This document shows, piece after piece, positions 1 through 5,422 of a stretch of 5,422 nucleotides of DNA. The stretch comes from Gammaproteobacteria bacterium (GTDB lineage Bacteria; Pseudomonadota; Gammaproteobacteria; Arenicellales; Arenicellaceae), in contig DNHK01000233.1 in the NCBI GenBank assembly GCA_003485905.1, forward strand, positions 1 to 5,422, read 5' to 3'. The translations under genes and the position numbers were made by a program. Under the pieces are notes generated by a model. That model was given only the letters and a program-made list of their open reading frames with translations, was not told the DNA's origin and made no database searches. Position 1 is the stretch's first letter. Every line of letters starts with the position of its first letter.

Positions 1-428
1 CTTGGGCGAAAGATGGTAAATGCGATCCCAAGTTGGTCGCACTGTGATGCAGTATTCTTCTCACCGTCGTCGAGCAAGCGCACCAATTCTTGCTCAGCTA
101 AATCTTGAGTATTTTTCTTGGATAGCACACTACTTGAACTAAATACTATTAATCGCCTCAAACCGTGATGCGCCAAGGAAGGTAAATGCCGTGGTAGCAA
201 CCATATAGGCGCGCAATGTACCATCGTGTCTATCGGTGTAGAGCCTTCTCTTGCAATTCCTTCTATAGGTAAGAAGTCTTCATGCTCCATGTCCCACTTT
301 ATTCCGGCACTACTATCAACAACACTTCTACTGACCGGTACAACACGACATTTTCTGCGTTCGAATTCTTCCCACAACGGCTGCCCGACCACACCGCGTG
401 CCCCACTTAGTAAAACTACTTTGCTCAA
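1..428 (-). CDS. NAD-dependent epimerase/dehydratase-like protein, 3' end outside window
   Basis: An open frame runs from 428 to the left edge and shows 142 residues. It begins MSKVVLLSGARGVVGQ, a Rossmann first strand with the GxxGxxG dinucleotide motif (G9, G12, G15). VHCA (70-73) stands in place of the usual V-I-H-x-A, RRLIVFSSSS (91-100) is the fourth strand with the serine region, and GIAFTIFRP (134-142) corresponds to the conserved RP strand of extended SDR enzymes. It should bind NAD(P) and act on a nucleotide-linked or lipid-linked sugar. The visible part has no tyrosine at all, so the usual YxxxK pair after the serine is absent; this points to an atypical SDR or a divergent catalytic mechanism. 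The preferred start is TTG at 428 (TTGA overlapping the previous stop by 4 nt). An ATG at 452 in the same frame, preceded by AGGG, would add eight residues and is a real alternative. It is the last visible gene of the run. Confidence 0.85.
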   Translation of the reverse strand, partial: MSKVVLLSGARGVVGQPLWEEFERRKCRVVPVSRSVVDSSAGIKWDMEHEDFLPIEGIAREGSTPIDTMVHCAPIWLLPRHLPSLAHHGLRRLIVFSSSSVLSKKNTQDLAEQELVRLLDDGEKNTASQCDQLGIAFTIFRP

Positions 429-1300
429 GACACCTTCTTCACAATCGCCCATAAAGCCCTAGGGATAAAAAGCAAATAAATACCACTTCGGATCAAGCCC
501 CGCACCAGAAAGTTATATTTTCTTCCTTCAAATTTACCAAAGAATCGGTCCATACCCCGATGTAGATACCACAATACGCGTACTGGTCTGGTCTGGCTGC
601 TAACTCCTTTTTCATGCACCAATCGCGCCGCACCGATCCACGCGACTTTATAACCCGACAACCAGAAACGTTTACACCAATCAAGATCCTCACAGTGCAT
701 AAAATATCCTTCGTCCAACAACCCCACCCCTTCAATTGAACTACTTCGAGCAACCATAAACGCTCCCGAAATGGCATCCACAAATTCAATTGAAGAGTCG
801 TTTAATTCACGTCGTGCCGACTCTTTACCCCGATCGAAATCACTATTAAATAATTTCTCTAAACCGATCAGTCGAAACAAGGCCTGCAATAAAGTAGGGA
901 AATCTCGCTTCGACGTTTTTTGGTCACTACCATCGATATTTAAAATACGCCCACCAGCAAGACCAATTGTTGCGTCACTAAGCATGGCATCTGATATTAA
1001 TGGCCATACCGTTGGCCCCAACTCACAATCCGGGTTCATCAGAACCACGAACTCGGTGTCCAGATTCGTCAAAACTTGATTGTTCGCTGCGGCAAAACCG
1101 ATATTCTCGGTATTCTGAATGACGTTCAATCGGGAATCAGTTATAGATTTACGTAGTAATGCGATACTGCTATCGCTCGACGCATTATCTACAACAGTTA
1201 CTGGGCCTGGAATACACTCTAACGCAGAGCTGACCGCCCGCAACAACCAATCTCCCGAGTTGTAGTTAACGATTACTGTTTGAACAAGTATTCCAGCCAT
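425..1300 (-). CDS. GT2 glycosyltransferase, WbbL-like rhamnosyltransferase family
   Basis: This 291-residue family-2 glycosyltransferase is distinct from its upstream neighbour. Motifs: VIVNYNSG (9-16), VVDNASSDSS (36-45), NIGFAAANNQ (66-75), LMNPDCEL (87-94), in which NPD (89-91) stands where a DXD motif is usual, SGAFMVAR (178-185), and LDEGYFMHCEDLDWCKR (195-211) with the likely catalytic pair E204-D205. This set is characteristic of the WbbL/RfbB-type group, often rhamnosyltransferases of O-antigen or cell-wall linker synthesis, acting on a lipid-linked acceptor in the cytoplasm. Sugar specificity cannot be settled from sequence. The C-terminus, about 265-288, is hydrophobic with basic residues and may touch the membrane. 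The ATG is one nucleotide after the preceding TAG, with only a weak purine stretch (GAAAG) before it, so coupling to the upstream gene probably matters. Its TGA overlaps the next gene. Confidence 0.95.
   Translation of the reverse strand: MAGILVQTVIVNYNSGDWLLRAVSSALECIPGPVTVVDNASSDSSIALLRKSITDSRLNVIQNTENIGFAAANNQVLTNLDTEFVVLMNPDCELGPTVWPLISDAMLSDATIGLAGGRILNIDGSDQKTSKRDFPTLLQALFRLIGLEKLFNSDFDRGKESARRELNDSSIEFVDAISGAFMVARSSSIEGVGLLDEGYFMHCEDLDWCKRFWLSGYKVAWIGAARLVHEKGVSSQTRPVRVLWYLHRGMDRFFGKFEGRKYNFLVRGLIRSGIYLLFIPRALWAIVKKVS
431..438 (-). promoter_or_regulatory. Shine-Dalgarno sequence for the TTG start
   Basis: AGAAGGTG inside the end of the preceding gene matches seven of eight bases of the ideal AGGAGGTG and stands two nucleotides from the TTG at 428 (four from the GG core). 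This is the best ribosome binding site seen in the window and the main reason for preferring TTG over the ATG at 452. The spacing is on the short side, so the choice is likely but not certain. Confidence 0.5.
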
Positions 1301-1301
1301 T

Positions 1302-2240
1302 CTAGCTTTCGGCTTTCAAAGCTACACTTGTGGCAATAATCTCGCGGCCTGTTTTACCAAGAAATCCGTCTCGGATTCCCGCCAACATCATCTTAAAATT
1401 TTGATATCTTGGCGCACAAAATATCGTGTATAAAAGGCCAATACCTACAAGTCTCCATACGTCGTTAATCACCCACTTAAGTGGGGCGTAGGAGCGCCGA
1501 TACAATAAAACACTATTTCGGTAAATATAGTAATAACGAAATGGCCGATGTTGGGGAACGTGCCTGGTGCGACCAATCCAAATTTTTAACGTACGTTCAC
1601 CTAAACCGTGCTCCATCAAGGCGCGACAATCTCCATAAGCCTGAAAGCCGGAATGCGCAGCACGTAAAAACCAATCAGTATCAACATGATCAATAAACAA
1701 TCGCTCGTCCATTTCACCAACCCCATCAATAGTCGACATTGGGATTAACGACCCGGATGAAATAAGGAAGTCCGCAGGAACCAACGTTTCCCCAATTTCA
1801 CACTCGGAGCAATACTGCCGCTTAAAGCGCAACAACCCAAAACGTACGAAGAAAGATTCGTTGTCTTCTTCGGTACCGAAGTAGCACGCGCCTACTGCGC
1901 TAACCCGTTCTCCCTTCGCCATCAGTGTCGACAAGCTGTTGGTCAAATTTTGCACCATATCATGTGCGGGCACACTATCTTGATCCATCAAAAGCACCGC
2001 TTGTGCATCAAGCTCTCTAGCCCTTTCAATACCTTGATTATGCGCGCGCGCAATCCCAAAATTTCGTTCAAGGGGGTGCATATGAATTACGTCAGACGCC
2101 AGCGCAAAAACTGCCGCTTTGTTTGAAGAGCCATTGTCCACAATAACTATATGAGGAACCTGCAAACTCAAAGACGCGAGCATGCGAGCCAGAACGTCAA
2201 TGTTCGGGTTATAGGTGACAACTATCGCGCATACTTTCAC
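1302..2240 (-). CDS. GT2 glycosyltransferase, rhamnosyltransferase-like (RfbF/RfbN type)
   Basis: This 312-residue protein is a family-2 GT-A glycosyltransferase without a clear membrane anchor. Visible motifs in order are: VVTYNP (7-12) and VDNGSS (34-39) for nucleotide binding, RNFGIARAHNQG (59-70), the DXD-type LMDQDSVP (D86, D88), SGSLIP (162-167), DERLFIDHVDTDW (178-190) with the likely catalytic acidic residues, and HRPFRYYYIYRN (231-242). The last two are typical of the RfbF/RfbN rhamnosyltransferase group, which adds L-rhamnose from dTDP-L-rhamnose to a lipid-linked O-antigen intermediate in the cytoplasm. Rhamnose is therefore the likeliest donor, but dTDP-rhamnose genes are not in the window and family members are annotated as rhamnosyltransferases more widely than they have been tested. 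The start is GTG, placed right before the first beta strand; an in-frame stop lies just upstream. The stop codon is one nucleotide from the next start, suggesting coupled translation. Confidence 0.95.
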   Translation of the reverse strand: MKVCAIVVTYNPNIDVLARMLASLSLQVPHIVIVDNGSSNKAAVFALASDVIHMHPLERNFGIARAHNQGIERARELDAQAVLLMDQDSVPAHDMVQNLTNSLSTLMAKGERVSAVGACYFGTEEDNESFFVRFGLLRFKRQYCSECEIGETLVPADFLISSGSLIPMSTIDGVGEMDERLFIDHVDTDWFLRAAHSGFQAYGDCRALMEHGLGERTLKIWIGRTRHVPQHRPFRYYYIYRNSVLLYRRSYAPLKWVINDVWRLVGIGLLYTIFCAPRYQNFKMMLAGIRDGFLGKTGREIIATSVALKAES

Positions 2241-2285
2241 AGTTGATTCTCAGTCAGCAACTCGATTTAAAAACAGTTGTTAGCC
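2241..2285 (-). other. 45-nt spacer before GTG-started gene
   Basis: This short gap lies between the TAA of the polyprenyl-phosphate transferase and the GTG of the next gene. An in-frame TGA nine nucleotides upstream of the GTG rules out any longer start. The only Shine-Dalgarno-like element is a weak TGAG about eight nucleotides before the GTG. CAGTTG occurs twice, about 34 nt apart, with the copy at 2240-2245 touching the GTG; this is probably chance. No promoter or terminator is evident. Confidence 0.45.
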
Positions 2286-3251
2286 TTATTTTGAATCGTT
2301 ATCAAAGCCTATCTTCGATCGCACATGATAAATCGGCTTGTCCTGGCTTTCGTAGTAAGTACGAATCTGGAGCTCACCGAGTAGCCCAAATATTATGAAC
2401 TGCACACCCAACAAAAATAGTACCAGTGCGAACAGTAGCAGCGGACGATCACTGAGCGACATACCTAAAAATAATCGGCCGAATGCAAGATAGGACGCAA
2501 TCAAGAATCCCGTCGACCCACAGATTAATCCTGGTATTCCAAAAAAATGTATCGGCCTACCGGAAAAACTCAACAAAAACTTAACCGTTATCAAATCCAG
2601 AATTACGCGAAAAACTCTGGACAAGCCGTACTTCGACTCACCCGCCGTACGGGCACGATGATTAACCGCAACCTCAGCAATCCGCACCCCCATAAAACTC
2701 GCTACCGCAGGTATAAAACGGTGCAACTCCCCGTACAAGGTAATGCCCTTTGCAACGTCTTTGCGCATCGCCTTTAACGTACAACCATAGTCGTGCAAGC
2801 TAACGTCAGTAATTTTTGATATTAATTTATTGGCGAGCATCGATGGAAATTTTCGCGACCAGTAAGTGTCCTGACGATCTCGTCGCCATCCGCAAACCAA
2901 ATCAAACCCTTCGTCAATCTTTTGCAGTAATAACGGTATATCCGCTGGATCGTTCTGCCTATCAGCATCCATAGTGATCACTACTTCACCCTGTGAAAAG
3001 TCCAATCCCGCCGCCATTGCTGCGGTCTGCCCAAAATTACGTCGAAACTCTACAACCTTAATTCGAGGATTTCTTTCATGTTCCTTGGATAAAAGCGCCA
3101 CCCCGTCATCAGAACTGCCGTCGTCGATAAAAAGCAGCTCATAAGTTTTACCTTGCTCGAGCAATGGTGCAAGACTGGCCTCTAACTCTTCAACCAGAGG
3201 TTGCAGGTTTTCTTGCTCGTTTAAGAATGGTATGACAACTGAAATATCCAT
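2286..3251 (-). CDS. Polyprenyl-phosphate glycosyltransferase (GT2, ArnC/GtrB/DPM1-like)
   Basis: This 321-residue protein has a full N-terminal GT-A domain: VVIPFLNEQENL (5-16), IDDGSSD (42-48), the metal-binding DXD in DADRQNDP (D95, D97), DYGC (154-157), ELHRFIP (175-181) and GESKYGLSR (204-212). Two hydrophobic segments follow, about 233-259 and 268-293, then a short cytoplasmic tail with ESQDKPIYHV. Length, motif order and the paired helices match the ArnC/GtrB/dolichol-phosphate-mannose-synthase group, which moves a sugar from a nucleotide donor to a polyprenyl phosphate at the inner face of the membrane. The sugar cannot be read from the sequence: formamido-arabinose, glucose, mannose and others are used by relatives. 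Such enzymes normally serve a later membrane step by a flippase and a multi-spanning GT-C transferase, and neither is in this window. The ATG start lies directly before the first beta strand, so it is secure despite the weak ribosome binding site. The gene sits inside the glycosyltransferase run and probably shares its transcript. Confidence 0.95.
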   Translation of the reverse strand: MDISVVIPFLNEQENLQPLVEELEASLAPLLEQGKTYELLFIDDGSSDDGVALLSKEHERNPRIKVVEFRRNFGQTAAMAAGLDFSQGEVVITMDADRQNDPADIPLLLQKIDEGFDLVCGWRRDRQDTYWSRKFPSMLANKLISKITDVSLHDYGCTLKAMRKDVAKGITLYGELHRFIPAVASFMGVRIAEVAVNHRARTAGESKYGLSRVFRVILDLITVKFLLSFSGRPIHFFGIPGLICGSTGFLIASYLAFGRLFLGMSLSDRPLLLFALVLFLLGVQFIIFGLLGELQIRTYYESQDKPIYHVRSKIGFDNDSK

Positions 3252-3298
3252 GAATATATTTTCGCTTAAGCTGTTTGGCGTCTATTGCCCTGAGTTTA
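3252..3298 (-). other. 47-nt spacer between first and second gene
   Basis: This gap is A/T-rich near the downstream start. The TATATT just before the ATG is too close to the start codon to serve as a -10 box with a leader. The only inverted repeat seen, GGC/GCC around AATAGAC, is a three-base-pair stem with no T tract, so it is not a terminator. No strong Shine-Dalgarno sequence precedes the ATG; AAGCGAAAA is the closest purine stretch. Read-through from the upstream gene is the simplest reading. Confidence 0.5.
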
Positions 3299-5422
3299 TC
3301 ATTGGCTAATCAATTGCAGGTAGTCATCCGCAAGTTCCGCGACTTGATCTTCTAGTGAGGTAATTCTATTTTGACTCGCCACGATATCAGGAGTGTTGGT
3401 CAAAAAATAACTGGATTCTTCATTCAACTTATTCAGGATCTCAGCTAAAGCAGCATCGTCGCGCATAGGATAAATAAAACCAGTCTTATCTGGGATGACA
3501 TCCTCGGCCATTCCACCGGCATCCGCTGCCACTACCCAGATACCGCGCAAAGCAGCTTCACGAGTAACCAAACCAAAACTTTCTGGCCATACTGATGCCG
3601 CTACAAGCACATCGATTGACGTATAAAAAGTATCCATTTCATCCGGCGTTTGGCGGCCCCAAGTAAATACATTTGATTCACCCCATTTGCCTGCGGCTTT
3701 AACATTGGAGCGTTCTTCGTCTATGTCGATAACATGACACTCAAGTTGCGAACACTGAGCTTCTTCAAGAACGCGCTTAAGTTGATAGTAACCCTTGTGG
3801 TCACAGATACCACCTACGTAGCCTAAACGCAGTTTACTGCTAGCAGATTTACTTCTATTCACCGGAACCACATGTGGCAAACCATTCTTGTTGACAGCTA
3901 TATTCTTGAAACCATTTTGGCGGTACAGAGAAGCTTGGTACTCCGACACCGCATATATTTTTTCGGCTCCAACCAACAAACCAGACAAGTATTTAGATCG
4001 TTTAACGGCAGCTTCAGTATCCGAGGACGTTTGCTGCACGACTAGCGGATTCAACTGGTTGAAATCGACCAGGTTAGCATTATCATCGAGTAAAAACTGA
4101 TGCTCCGAAATCCACCAAGCGTCATGTACTGTCACCACATAGGGAATAGAAAGTGCGGCTGCGCTCTCCAGTAAAGTACCCGTCAAACGTTGAACGCAAT
4201 GTAAATGGATAATATCTGGTTTGAAATACGCTAAGTACTCATCAAAAAAGTCCTTTAAATACTCATCACGATAACGCCACTCAAAGTCTTGTTCAGGCGG
4301 AATACCGATAGTCTGTACCAAGGTACCATTCCAAACATACTCGGTCATTTGGTAAGGCGATGTAAGCGTCAACTCTGATCGAAGTACTACAACATCTATT
4401 TCCTTGCCGTATTGTCGCTGTAATTCTTCTACAGTCCTCACCACGACAACCGTCGCTCCACCAACCAATTCGGGGGGATAAAAAGTATTAACTACTAAAA
4501 CGCGCTTTCGTTTTTTCTCTGAGTAACCCGTTCCTCGTTTGCACATATCCGCTTGGAAGTGATTGAGTGTTTGGGCCATATGGGTTTGCATAGCTGCACG
4601 CCCATAGTTCGCACGTGCTTTAACTCTTGCAGCCTCACCAATCTTTGACCTAAGGGCCCCAGACTCGATTAAATCACCAATGTGCTTCTCCCATTCAGCT
4701 TCGTTACTGGCAAAGAAACCATCAACGCCTGGCTCAACAATATCCCTATAGGTACTGGTTGGAGTGACCACCGAAGGAACCCCGAAAACTCCAGCCTCTA
4801 GCCATTTAATTTCACTTTTACAATCCGCAAATATCCCTTCCTCCAGCGGAGCTATACTAATATCAGCGTAGCGCAGTGCGGTTAGATATACATCAAAGTC
4901 CATCAAACCAAATCGATGGATACGGTCTGAATAGGCCTCCAAAGGCGCTGGCAAGGAAAGGTAGCCAATTATTACGATTTCTAAATTACTATGCTTCTCC
5001 ATCAATCGGGCAAGCACACCGCCTACTAGGGCAAAGTCCTCATCATGAGTTCTGGTACCGCTCCCATAAAGTAGCCGAACCACCCCAGCAGGCCGCTCAG
5101 CCATTGGGCTATCGAGTACATCGTACACAACCTGGTCGAGCGCGTTGGGTAATACCTCACATCTACCCTTACCAATCACCTTTTCAATTTCTATCTTCAG
5201 TGCAGGAGTAGACGTAGTAGCGTAATCGCAGAGTTTAAGCGCACTTTGATAAAGTTCAGCACCCTTCAACATTTGCTCATAATCATGTTCTGATAATTGA
5301 CCGCTACCACCTTTAAATTTTTCCTCCAGCCGTGGTCTATCAAAAATCAAATCATCCGTATCAAAAATTGTCATCTTCTTGATTGCCTTGGCATAACGGA
5401 TAGTTAGCAACACATCATCAAA
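3299..5422 (-). CDS. Tandem-domain glycosyltransferase, 5' end outside window
   Basis: The reading frame stays open to the right edge (ttt gat gat gtg...), so the GTG at 5413 is not the true start and the N-terminus is missing. 707 residues are visible (numbered here from the edge). Residues 1 to about 293 are the latter part of one GT-B glycosyltransferase domain: FDTDDLIFD at 20-28, then KSEIKWLEAG (202-211) followed by GVP, the usual nucleotide-sugar-binding end of such a domain. A basic linker (about 297-306, EKKRKR) leads into a second, complete GT4-like domain: RVLVVNTFYPP at 307, glycine pair of ELVGGAT (318-324), PDIIHLH (402-408), TVHD (431-434), GYVGG (534-538), and an EX7E motif with E614 and E622 in the context PESFGLVTREA. 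It should transfer two sugars, or one sugar with one accessory domain, in the cytoplasm during glycan assembly. Donor and acceptor are unknown. It ends with TGA 47 nt before the next gene. Confidence 0.92.
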   Translation of the reverse strand, partial: FDDVLLTIRYAKAIKKMTIFDTDDLIFDRPRLEEKFKGGSGQLSEHDYEQMLKGAELYQSALKLCDYATTSTPALKIEIEKVIGKGRCEVLPNALDQVVYDVLDSPMAERPAGVVRLLYGSGTRTHDEDFALVGGVLARLMEKHSNLEIVIIGYLSLPAPLEAYSDRIHRFGLMDFDVYLTALRYADISIAPLEEGIFADCKSEIKWLEAGVFGVPSVVTPTSTYRDIVEPGVDGFFASNEAEWEKHIGDLIESGALRSKIGEAARVKARANYGRAAMQTHMAQTLNHFQADMCKRGTGYSEKKRKRVLVVNTFYPPELVGGATVVVVRTVEELQRQYGKEIDVVVLRSELTLTSPYQMTEYVWNGTLVQTIGIPPEQDFEWRYRDEYLKDFFDEYLAYFKPDIIHLHCVQRLTGTLLESAAALSIPYVVTVHDAWWISEHQFLLDDNANLVDFNQLNPLVVQQTSSDTEAAVKRSKYLSGLLVGAEKIYAVSEYQASLYRQNGFKNIAVNKNGLPHVVPVNRSKSASSKLRLGYVGGICDHKGYYQLKRVLEEAQCSQLECHVIDIDEERSNVKAAGKWGESNVFTWGRQTPDEMDTFYTSIDVLVAASVWPESFGLVTREAALRGIWVVAADAGGMAEDVIPDKTGFIYPMRDDAALAEILNKLNEESSYFLTNTPDIVASQNRITSLEDQVAELADDYLQLISQ

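Noticed and set aside
226..462. 78-codon plus-strand open frame
   Set aside because: It is antisense to the start of the epimerase-like gene, whose Rossmann motifs are clear; the plus-strand translation is low in features.
493..789. 98-codon minus-strand open frame inside the WbbL-like gene
   Set aside because: It is an alternative frame of a well-conserved gene, and its translation shows no recognisable motif.
771..1079. 102-codon plus-strand open frame
   Set aside because: It is antisense to the conserved core of the WbbL-like gene and has no motif of its own.
3252..3298. Possible promoter or terminator in the 47-nt spacer
   Set aside because: The TATATT is almost touching the ATG, no -35 partner is seen, and the only stem is three base pairs with no T tract.
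4876..5211. 111-codon plus-strand open frame
   Set aside because: It is antisense to the first domain of the tandem glycosyltransferase. The proline- and glutamine-rich translation looks like a shadow.
5411..5413. GTG as the start of the tandem glycosyltransferase
   Set aside because: The frame remains open upstream to the window edge, and the domain lacks its N-terminal half at this point, so the true start is outside.

Overview
The window looks like the inside of a bacterial surface-polysaccharide locus (O-antigen, capsule or similar glycan). All five genes lie on the minus strand and are tightly packed. In transcription order (right to left) they are: a large tandem-domain glycosyltransferase cut by the right edge (3299-5422); a polyprenyl-phosphate glycosyltransferase of the ArnC/GtrB/DPM1 type with two C-terminal membrane helices (2286-3251); two family-2 glycosyltransferases resembling rhamnosyltransferases (1302-2240 and 425-1300); and a NAD-dependent epimerase/dehydratase-like protein cut by the left edge (1-428).

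The spacings are 47 nt, 45 nt, 1 nt and a 4-nt overlap, with no convincing promoter or hairpin terminator in the gaps. One operon with translational coupling at its distal end is the simplest reading. Non-ATG starts are used (GTG for the third gene, probably TTG for the fifth).

The organism is most likely a Gram-negative bacterium. The base composition is moderate and the two small GT2 proteins resemble the RfbF/RfbN and WbbL rhamnosyltransferases of O-antigen clusters. The epimerase-like protein resembles, from memory, atypical reductases found beside the lipid-linked initiating sugar transferase in gammaproteobacterial O-antigen loci. The genus cannot be told from this window.

A working model, by inference: the tandem enzyme and the two GT2 proteins add successive sugars to a lipid-linked oligosaccharide on the cytoplasmic face. 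The membrane-anchored GT2 makes a polyprenyl-phosphate-linked sugar for a later modification on the other side of the membrane. The epimerase-like protein acts on a nucleotide sugar or on the initiating sugar. No transporter, polymerase, nucleotide-sugar pathway gene, mobile element, RNA gene or CRISPR array is visible. I found no strong sign of a wholly new system. The points most worth checking are the unusual active-site regions of the epimerase-like protein and of the first domain of the tandem glycosyltransferase.
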